In this document: one piece after another, positions 13,490-19,818 of the stretch
How the letters are laid out: every line of letters starts with the position of its first letter
Numbering within the stretch: position 1 is the first letter of the stretch
Source of the DNA: Nanobdellota archaeon
Lineage (GTDB): Archaea; Nanobdellota; Nanobdellia; SCGC-AAA011-G17; VGLX01
Assembly: GCA_030691925.1 (NCBI GenBank)
Contig: JAUYDG010000033.1
Span: 1-20,722, forward strand
DNA: 20,722 bases
Reading direction: 5' to 3'
The notes under the pieces: generated by a model
Told to the model about the DNA's origin: nothing
The model's database searches: none
Seen by the model: only the letters and a program-made list of their open reading frames with translations
Program-made: the position numbers and the translations under genes

Positions 13490-13744
13490 TTATCCTCCGC
13501 CAATCATCTGCATTAATAGTATTTCGTCATCAGATTTTAGCTTGTGCTCGAGATTGTCCTTGTTCAGTATGCTCTTGTAGTTCAGCATTATCATAGCATA
13601 TTTTTGTACTGTGTCGGCGTAGTCTTTGCCTTCGTACTTTTTTTCTATCTTCCCTAGAAGGCTTCCCAAAGTGCGGGCATTTATTTTTTCTTCTGATAGT
13701 CCAAAGCTTGTCCTGTATGGCTCGCCGTATTTTACTTTTACCAT
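13490..13744 (-). CDS. MoaD/ThiS-like beta-grasp sulfur-carrier or SAMP protein
   Basis: 84 residues ending DDEILLMQMIGGG. A Gly-Gly C terminus, the preceding acidic turn and 'E-I-L-L-M' strand, and the length are typical of MoaD/ThiS and of archaeal SAMPs. The C-terminal Gly is adenylated and charged with sulfur, or conjugated to lysines. Here the tail has three glycines. In MoaD the role would be molybdo/tungstopterin synthesis, which would suit the AOR gene nearby. In ThiS it would serve thiamine, and in SAMP tRNA thiolation or protein tagging. Sequence alone does not choose. Promoter: a TATA box at 13768-13775, 27 bp before the ATG. Confidence 0.75.
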   Translation of the reverse strand: MVKVKYGEPYRTSFGLSEEKINARTLGSLLGKIEKKYEGKDYADTVQKYAMIMLNYKSILNKDNLEHKLKSDDEILLMQMIGGG

Positions 13745-13767
13745 AAGCCCAGGAATAGTGTGTTTGC

Positions 13768-13775
13768 TTTTAAAC
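13768..13775 (-). promoter_or_regulatory. TATA box for the MoaD-like gene
   Basis: GTTTAAAA on the minus strand, centred about 27 bp before the ATG at 13744. It shares a divergent promoter region with the protease gene. Confidence 0.55.
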
Positions 13776-13813
13776 CTTTTGTTTTATAACCCCATTTTAG
13801 TGGTAAATAATGC

Positions 13814-13823
13814 TTATATATAA
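13814..13823 (+). promoter_or_regulatory. TATA box deciding the protease start
   Basis: TTATATATAA is centred about 24 bp before the GTG at 13842, making that codon the first bases of a leaderless mRNA. The upstream TTG at 13824 would lie directly after the TATA box and is rejected. Confidence 0.6.
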
Positions 13824-13841
13824 TTGCTGTCCTGTATTAAT

Positions 13842-14741
13842 GTGAAAAAACTTTTGGTTAGTGGCGTTTTGGCGCTTTCTTTGATGATGCCTTCCTGTAT
13901 CACGACTTACGCCTCTAAGCCGGCTCTTGCCCCGAAAACCCAGCTTGTTGATGTAATTAAGGACGGCAGGTATGATAATCATAACGCTTTTGTTGATGAG
14001 TCTAAGTATTCCTTGGAGGAAATCCTTGACAGTGTTGAGATGATATCTTACAATATTAAATACTCTGTAAGTTACAAGGATAAAGAGGGGTTAGACGTTG
14101 TTGAGGAAAAAGAGTTGGGATTTTTAGGCTCTGGTGTGGTCATAGAGAAGAAGGGCGGCAAGGCGTATATCCTGACCAACAGCCATGTCGTTACAGAGCC
14201 CGATTTTGGTGATTTGCCAGACGGTGTTAAGTTTGAAAAGATTTCTGAAAAGATAACTATCATTAAGAAAGGCGTCCTGTTGGATACAGAGATAGAGGCA
14301 AAGAGGGTTGCTTCTGACAGCACGTTGGATGTTGCGCTCCTTGAGGTCGAAGATGGCGGGTTTAAGAAGTTCCCTTATAAGATTGGCAATTCTAAAGATC
14401 TCAGGCCCGGTGATTTTGTCTATATCGCGGGAAACCCTCAGGGCATTGAAGATTATGTTTTGAACGGTAATGTCAGCAAGGTTAATTATCCTTATAATCC
14501 TGACTGGTTCATGATAGGTTGTGACGTCCAAGGGGGCTATTCAGGAGGAGCCGTTATCGCTATCCGGGACGGGGAGTATGAGCTGGTCGGCTTAGTGGTT
14601 GCTACTCTTGTAAGGCGTGTTGAGGGTGATGTAGATGCTTTAGGAGGGTATGGCATAGCGATAAAGATAAACCCTATCATGGATTTTGTGAATAAGCATC
14701 TTGATAAGGCAAAAACGGCACAGCAAGAAGTTTGTCCTTAG
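13842..14741 (+). CDS. Secreted trypsin-like serine protease, possible lipoprotein
   Basis: 299 residues from the GTG at 13842. The N terminus MKKLLVSGVLALSLMMPSC is a signal peptide. M-P-S-C19 resembles a lipobox, while TYASK could be a signal peptidase I site. The catalytic triad of a chymotrypsin-fold (S1/HtrA-like) protease is complete: H115 in LTNSHVVTEP, D163 in STLDVALLEVE, S234 in VQGGYSGGAV. There is no PDZ domain, so it is not a full HtrA. It probably acts in the extracytoplasmic space, degrading or trimming surface proteins. Lgt lies about 3.4 kb away at 18092. Its stop overlaps that of rad50 on the other strand. Confidence 0.8.
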   Translation: MKKLLVSGVLALSLMMPSCITTYASKPALAPKTQLVDVIKDGRYDNHNAFVDESKYSLEEILDSVEMISYNIKYSVSYKDKEGLDVVEEKELGFLGSGVVIEKKGGKAYILTNSHVVTEPDFGDLPDGVKFEKISEKITIIKKGVLLDTEIEAKRVASDSTLDVALLEVEDGGFKKFPYKIGNSKDLRPGDFVYIAGNPQGIEDYVLNGNVSKVNYPYNPDWFMIGCDVQGGYSGGAVIAIRDGEYELVGLVVATLVRRVEGDVDALGGYGIAIKINPIMDFVNKHLDKAKTAQQEVCP

Positions 14742-16792
14742 GCTGTCTGGCTTACGTGGTTTTCTTTTTTGAACATTATGGTGTTGTTGACGAAGCTTTC
14801 AACTTTTGGCTCGTGGCTTACAAGGATTATCTGCTTTAGGTCTAGGTCCTCTATGACATCTTTGACCCTGTCAAGCTGCTCATTGCTGAAGCCGTCTGTA
14901 GGCTCGTCAAGTATCAGGAGGTCGCTTGTCTTTATGTTCCTCATGAGCTTGTTTATCACCTGGTTCAGCGCAAGCCTGTAAGCCAGTGCTACGGCTGTTT
15001 TTTCTCCTCCGGATAGGAAGGCGTAGTCTATGTCATGGCCGTTCTGCTCTATAAGCGGTGTGAAGGTCGGGTCCATTTTTGCCTGCAGCATCCCTGTTTC
15101 TATCAGCATGTTGAACCATTTCTGGAATAGGCTGTCGAAGTCGTTGTGCACTTTCAGCATTATGTTCTTTTCCATCACTTCCATAAGGTTTAGGAAGTGT
15201 TTTTCTGTCCATTCCTGGAGCTGTATCAGCTGTGCAAGGCCCTGCTTTGTCTTCTCTTTTTGGCTGACTTCCGTGTTTAGCCCTGCTATCAGCCGGTTTA
15301 GGTTTTTTATTTCGTTTTTTATCAGAGCCGCTTCTTTGTCCGCGTCTGATTTTTTGTCCTGCAGCTTTTCAAGGCCTTGTTTCTTTGTTTTGAATATCCC
15401 TTCTGCGTCCTTGTATTTCTTGCTCTCTTCTTCCAGGTTTAGGATAGCATCTTTTAGCTCTTCTAATTCATCCTTGATTATGCCCTGCTGCGTTTTAAGG
15501 TGCTCTTTTCTATTTTTCTTTTCTTCCAGGCTTTGGAGTTTCAGCCTGTTCACGTCTATTGCGGATTTTTTTTCTTTTAGCTGCTCTAGCTCTTCTTCGG
15601 TTTTGGTTTGTGATTGTTGTTTTTCTTCGTAGCTTTGCTCTTTTATTGCCAGTTTTTTGTTTATCGCGGTTAGCTTGTTATCTTCTTCCTCTCTTATGGC
15701 TGTTTTATGCTCTTCTTTCACTTCCTGTTTGCAGGTTGGGCAGTTTTCAAGGTCGGTTATCCTTGCCTTCAGCTCTTCTGCCCCGATTTTTTTTGTCCTT
15801 AAGGATGCTATCTCGTTAAGTATGTCCCGTGTCTCTTTTTCCAGCTTTTGGAGCTCTTCTCTCTTGGCCTTTATCTGCGCGTCTATACTCTCTTCAGCCA
15901 CTTCTTTTATCTCTTTTTCTGTTCTTGTTACCTGTTTTGACAGGTCTTCCAGCTCGTTTTGAGCCTCTCTGTTCTGTTTTTCTTTTGTCTTTTGTTCCAG
16001 CTTTTTTATTTCCAGCTGGTTTTTTATCTTGTTAAGTTTTGTTATCTGGTTTTCGGTCTCTTCTATTTCTTTTTTCTTTTTTTCGCACTCTCGCTTTAAC
16101 AGCTCCAGCCTGGGCATGGTTGTTTCCAGTTTGCTGTTCTCTTCTTCCAGGGCTTCTTTTTTTTGTTTTAGCTCTCCTTTTTTTTGCTCTAGGTCATGTA
16201 TCTGCCCTGCGAGCTCTTTTTTCTTTTCCTTGATTGCTGAGGTTAGTATGCCGGTGTTTTCCCTTATCCTTTTGTACTTGTTTATCCCGAAGACTTTCCT
16301 TAGGGTGTCCAGCCTTGCGTCTTTGTCTTCTATGAGGATGTGCTTCATCTCTTCCTGCGGGGTGTAGACCGTGTATTTGTATATCAACGATTTTGATTTG
16401 GTCAGCAGGTCTTTCGGGTAGTTTAGCAGGTTTAGTATGCTTTGTTTCAGCTCTATCGCTGTGCCGTCCCTTTTTTCGCCGTTTATCATTATGAAGCCTG
16501 CGTCTTGGGAGATTCCTGAGGATGTCCTTTTCAGGTTTCTTTTGATTATCACGTCCTGGCCGTCTATTTCGAAGTGCATCTCTACTGACCCTTCGTTTGT
16601 GCCGTTTCTTAACAGCGATGCGCCTGTAAGCTCTGTTTTTCTCAGGCCGAAAAGTGCGAAGTCTATTGCTAACAGCACTGTAGATTTTCCGCTGCCTATG
16701 TCTCCGGACAGCAGCACTGAGCCTTGCGGCAGCTCTATATCCTGGCTGATGTAACTTCTTATGTTCTCCAGCTTGATGTTTTTTATTATCAT
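14738..16792 (-). CDS. rad50: DNA double-strand break repair ATPase Rad50
   Basis: 684 residues. Walker A is SGDIGSGKST (29-38). Then comes a long Glu/Lys coiled coil with the zinc hook C351-P-T-C354 in the middle, then the return coiled coil, ABC signature LSGGEKTAVALA (593-604), Walker B LLILDEP (625-631) and switch H660. It forms a complex with Mre11 that tethers and processes broken DNA ends. It is shorter than most archaeal Rad50 (about 850-1000), because each coiled-coil arm is short. The globular parts are complete. The start codon overlaps the mre11 stop by four bases (ATGA). The long T-rich stretch on the plus strand at about 15300-16200 is simply the reverse of this coiled coil. Confidence 0.92.
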   Translation of the reverse strand: MIIKNIKLENIRSYISQDIELPQGSVLLSGDIGSGKSTVLLAIDFALFGLRKTELTGASLLRNGTNEGSVEMHFEIDGQDVIIKRNLKRTSSGISQDAGFIMINGEKRDGTAIELKQSILNLLNYPKDLLTKSKSLIYKYTVYTPQEEMKHILIEDKDARLDTLRKVFGINKYKRIRENTGILTSAIKEKKKELAGQIHDLEQKKGELKQKKEALEEENSKLETTMPRLELLKRECEKKKKEIEETENQITKLNKIKNQLEIKKLEQKTKEKQNREAQNELEDLSKQVTRTEKEIKEVAEESIDAQIKAKREELQKLEKETRDILNEIASLRTKKIGAEELKARITDLENCPTCKQEVKEEHKTAIREEEDNKLTAINKKLAIKEQSYEEKQQSQTKTEEELEQLKEKKSAIDVNRLKLQSLEEKKNRKEHLKTQQGIIKDELEELKDAILNLEEESKKYKDAEGIFKTKKQGLEKLQDKKSDADKEAALIKNEIKNLNRLIAGLNTEVSQKEKTKQGLAQLIQLQEWTEKHFLNLMEVMEKNIMLKVHNDFDSLFQKWFNMLIETGMLQAKMDPTFTPLIEQNGHDIDYAFLSGGEKTAVALAYRLALNQVINKLMRNIKTSDLLILDEPTDGFSNEQLDRVKDVIEDLDLKQIILVSHEPKVESFVNNTIMFKKENHVSQTA

Positions 16793-17976
16793 AACTCTAT
16801 CCCTAGCGCTTTTACAGCGTCTTTTACCACTCTTAGCTCGAAGTCGTAATTTTTTTCCCCTTCCTCTTTTTCCTTGTCTAGGGCTTGCATGAGCGCTTCT
16901 GTAGTTCTTTGCTCTTCTTCCTTGCTCATCAGCCCTGTCTGCCCGAGGTGTTCTTGGATTATTTTTTGCTCTATGTCTTCTACGTTTCCTGTGTCGACTT
17001 TTAGCTCTTCGAATTCTTTTGTTGTCAGCTTGTTGGTGTTTTTCAGGACGCAGTGGGCTGATTCCAGCTTTGAGGATATTTCTTCGAAGTCTATGTCTGA
17101 TGGCTTTCCGGATTTTAGCATCCCCTCAACCCTTATCGCCACTATCCTGTTTTCATGGTCTTCTACGCTGTTTAGTATCTCCTGTTTTACCTCTTCAGGT
17201 GTTTTGTTGTCTGCGTTGAAGCAGTAAGCATCTACTTCTTTCAGCTTTATTGGTACATACTCGTAGTTCAGCTTTTCATCTACAAGGTAGAAGCCTCCGT
17301 GCTTGAATTCTTCAAGCTCTTTGAAGTTGTTCGGGAAAAGCGCTCCCGGGAATGTGGTCAGTGAGTTTTTTTCTTTTTTTTGGAAGACGTAGTGCACATG
17401 CCCTCCGGCGTAGTAGTTGAAGTTTTTTGGCAGTGTTGCTGCCGGCATTGATGTCATCTTTTCCATGCCTTCAGGCTTGAATTCTGTCAGCGCTGTGTGG
17501 AACATCCAGATCTTGAATCCCGGCTCTTTTTCTAAATGGTCTTTTTCCAGCTCTTCGTATTCTTTTATCTCCAGGCCGCCTTTTTTTCCGAGCATTCCTG
17601 CTATTTTCGCTCCTGTCTTGTCCTCTGTGAACATCAGCCTTCCGTTTTCGTCGAACTTGTTGACAAGATCTATAAGCCCTGCCTTTTCCAGCACTTCAAG
17701 CATTGTTTTTCCTGATGGCGAGAAATCATGGCTTCCCGGGATCATGTATATGTTTATGTCATGGTCTTTTGCCTGCCTGAGTATGTCTGCTGTCTCCCTA
17801 AGAAGCTCTATTGATGGCAGTGCTGTGTTGAAAAGGTCTCCTGATATGAGTATGAATGCTGCATGGCTTTCGATGCATTTTTTTATGGCCTCTTTGAATG
17901 ATTCGATGTTCAGCTCTTTCAGCTCTGGCTCCCTCCAGCCACCTATGTGGATGTCAGCCATGTGGGCGAATCTCAT
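16789..17976 (-). CDS. mre11: DNA double-strand break repair nuclease Mre11
   Basis: 395 residues, calcineurin-like metallophosphoesterase fold. Ligand motifs are D8-x-H10 (ADIHIGG), GDLFN (D47), GSHD (S82, H83, D84), FHTAL (H160) and GGHVH (H193, H195). The middle motif is normally G-N-H-D; here the Asn metal ligand is replaced by Ser. The C-terminal 150 residues carry a charged helical Rad50-binding region. It works with Rad50 in end resection. A TATA box at 17999-18008 on the minus strand lies about 28 bp before the ATG. The two genes form an operon in the usual mre11-rad50 order. Confidence 0.92.
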   Translation of the reverse strand: MRFAHMADIHIGGWREPELKELNIESFKEAIKKCIESHAAFILISGDLFNTALPSIELLRETADILRQAKDHDINIYMIPGSHDFSPSGKTMLEVLEKAGLIDLVNKFDENGRLMFTEDKTGAKIAGMLGKKGGLEIKEYEELEKDHLEKEPGFKIWMFHTALTEFKPEGMEKMTSMPAATLPKNFNYYAGGHVHYVFQKKEKNSLTTFPGALFPNNFKELEEFKHGGFYLVDEKLNYEYVPIKLKEVDAYCFNADNKTPEEVKQEILNSVEDHENRIVAIRVEGMLKSGKPSDIDFEEISSKLESAHCVLKNTNKLTTKEFEELKVDTGNVEDIEQKIIQEHLGQTGLMSKEEEQRTTEALMQALDKEKEEGEKNYDFELRVVKDAVKALGIEL

Positions 17977-17998
17977 GACTTGGAAGATTCTTCTTTTG

Positions 17999-18008
17999 TT
18001 TAAAAAAA
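17999..18008 (-). promoter_or_regulatory. TATA box for mre11-rad50
   Basis: On the minus strand TTTTTTTAAA is centred about 28 bp before the ATG at 17976. It is part of a divergent promoter region shared with lgt. Confidence 0.5.
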
Positions 18009-18058
18009 TTTGTATGCTATCCGTGTTAAATGATATTGTTAAGTAAAAGTGCTCGGAA

Positions 18059-18068
18059 AGTTTTAAAA
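18059..18068 (+). promoter_or_regulatory. TATA box deciding the lgt start
   Basis: GTTTTAAAAA is centred about 27 bp before the ATG at 18092 and only about 12 bp before the ATG at 18077. The second ATG therefore fits the leaderless pattern seen elsewhere in the window. Confidence 0.5.
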
Positions 18069-18091
18069 ACGATAGAATGGATAAGCATTTT

Positions 18092-18823
18092 ATGGCATTG
18101 CCTTACATTTACTATCCGGAAATCGATCTTGGTTTTATCAAGGTTTATACTTTTGGCTTGATAGTAGCTATCGCTTTCCTGGTTGGCTTATGGTTCTCCT
18201 TAAGGGAGGCCAAGCGCAAGGGTATTAGCCAGGGCATAATCGAGGGCTTGGTCTTTTATATTATTCTTGGAAGCATTATAGGTTCAAGGTTGTTGCATGT
18301 TATCATCTTTTGGGATTCTTATTCAGAAAACCTTATCTCGGTTTTATTTTTGTGGGAAGGCGGCCTAACTTTTTACGGCGGCTTCTTGGGAGCTGTTATC
18401 GCCAGTTTTGCTTATCTGAAGGCTAAGGGCATTAGGTTTTGGAAATATGCTGATTTGGTGGCTCCTGCGATCGCCCTTGGTCATGCTGTTGGCAGGATTG
18501 CATGCCTTGTTGGTGACGGAGGCCATGTTGGCAAGTTAACGTCTCTTCCTTTTGGTGTTGTTGTTAACGGTGAGCTTAGGCATCTCACTGCCTTGTATGA
18601 TTTTGTTAACTTGGTGATGCTCTTCGTTATCCTGCTGTATCTTAGGAAGAAGAACTTCTTTACCGGCTTTTTGTTCCTGTTCTATGCCTGCTTTTATGCT
18701 TTCACCAGGTTCTTAACAGAGTTTCTGAGGACTGATACTTCGTATTATGGGCTGACTGCCACGCAGTGGGTGGCTATCCCTATATTCCTCACTTGTTTGG
18801 CGGTGATAATCAAGAAATGGTAG
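18092..18823 (+). CDS. lgt: Prolipoprotein diacylglyceryl transferase-like membrane enzyme
   Basis: 243 residues with about seven hydrophobic helices. MALPYIYYPEIDLG starts the protein as in bacterial Lgt; an upstream ATG (18077) adds MDKHF. Family signatures are WEGGLTFYGGFLGAVIA (catalytic loop; Tyr where E. coli has His103), D-L-V-A-P-A-I-A-L-G-H-A-V-G-R135-I-A-C (Lgt arginine), then GDGGHVG, RHLTALYD and TRFLTEFLR (R206). A one-residue shorter, D-for-E version follows the conserved Arg. It transfers a diacylglyceryl group to the lipobox Cys of lipoproteins in bacteria. In an archaeon the lipid donor would differ. The gene overlaps the DUF362 start, so the two are co-translated. Confidence 0.85.
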   Translation: MALPYIYYPEIDLGFIKVYTFGLIVAIAFLVGLWFSLREAKRKGISQGIIEGLVFYIILGSIIGSRLLHVIIFWDSYSENLISVLFLWEGGLTFYGGFLGAVIASFAYLKAKGIRFWKYADLVAPAIALGHAVGRIACLVGDGGHVGKLTSLPFGVVVNGELRHLTALYDFVNLVMLFVILLYLRKKNFFTGFLFLFYACFYAFTRFLTEFLRTDTSYYGLTATQWVAIPIFLTCLAVIIKKW

Positions 18824-19818
18824 CCAAGGTTTTTTTCTCGGAAGATGAATCTAGGTTTTTGGAAAAATTAAGAGCGGAGTTGAAGGGTTATTTTTCTGGC
18901 AGAGTTGCTGTTAAGCTTCACATGGGCGAGTTAGGCAATAAATATTTCTTGAAGCCTGTATTCGTAAAAAAAATCGTAAGCATCCTTAAGGAATCCGGTG
19001 CTGAGCCTTTTTTGTTTGACTCCCCTGTTGTTTACAAGAGCCCCAGGCATTTTGCAAGAGGGTATCTGTTAGTTGCGAAGAAGCACGGCTTTACTGAAAA
19101 AAATGTAGGCTGCCCGGTTATCGTATCGGATGATTCTGTAAAGCAGGAAATGATTGTTGATGAGAGTAAGGTAAATTTTGAAGTCTGTAGGCATTTGGTC
19201 GATGCTGACGGGGTTCTTGTTTTAAGCCACGTTAAGGGGCATCTTTGTTCTGGTTTCGGCGCTAGCATTAAGAATCTTGGCATGGGTGCCTTGTCTAAAA
19301 GTTCTAAGGGCATGATACATGGCGGTGGCAAACCGGTTTACGCATCTGGCTGCACTTTATGCGGCCTTTGCTCTGAAAACTGCCCTACCGGCAATATAAG
19401 GTATGATGGAGGAAGACCTTTTTTTGACAAGAGTTGGTGTCCTGGATGCAGCAACTGCGTTGTTGTGTGCCCTCAGAAGGCTATCAAGCCCAAGCTTGCT
19501 GTTTTTAACAATCTGCTTGCGGCTGGTGCTTTGGCTGCCTTGAAAAATTTCAAAAAGTCCTTTTTTGTCAATGTCATAAAGGATGTTTCTAGGCTTTGTG
19601 ATTGTGTTCCTTATTCAGGGCCTTTGGTTATGAAGGATCTTGGTTATTTAATGTCTGAAGATTTAGTTTCTATCGATAAGGTTGCTCATGATTTGATAAT
19701 AAAAAACGTAGGAAAAGATATTTTTAAAGAAGTGCACCATATCTCTCCATTGGCACATATAGAATCTTTTGCTAAGATAAGTGAAACTTCTTTGGGTTAT
19801 AAATTAGTTGAGATTTAG
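18817..19818 (+). CDS. DUF362 protein with two [4Fe-4S] ferredoxin motifs
   Basis: 333 residues. I chose the ATG at 18817, which overlaps the lgt stop (ATGGTAG); a longer GTG start at 18766 would lie deep inside lgt. DUF362 hallmarks are VAVKLHMGELGNKYF, LFDSPVVYKSPR, LVLSHVKGH and FGASIKNLGMG. A ferredoxin module is inserted at 179-218: C179-x-x-C-x-x-C-x-x-x-C189 and C208-x-x-C-x-x-C-x-x-x-C218. Function of the family is not settled; redox or cofactor-related roles are suggested. It has no signal peptide. Coupling to lgt is seen in the overlap, but any functional link is inference. Confidence 0.8.
   Translation: MVAKVFFSEDESRFLEKLRAELKGYFSGRVAVKLHMGELGNKYFLKPVFVKKIVSILKESGAEPFLFDSPVVYKSPRHFARGYLLVAKKHGFTEKNVGCPVIVSDDSVKQEMIVDESKVNFEVCRHLVDADGVLVLSHVKGHLCSGFGASIKNLGMGALSKSSKGMIHGGGKPVYASGCTLCGLCSENCPTGNIRYDGGRPFFDKSWCPGCSNCVVVCPQKAIKPKLAVFNNLLAAGALAALKNFKKSFFVNVIKDVSRLCDCVPYSGPLVMKDLGYLMSEDLVSIDKVAHDLIIKNVGKDIFKEVHHISPLAHIESFAKISETSLGYKLVEI

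Noticed and set aside
15300..16200. Long T-rich low-complexity stretch on the plus strand with several long ORFs
   Set aside because: It is the reverse complement of the Lys/Glu-rich Rad50 coiled coil; the Ser/Phe/Leu-rich plus-strand ORFs are shadows.
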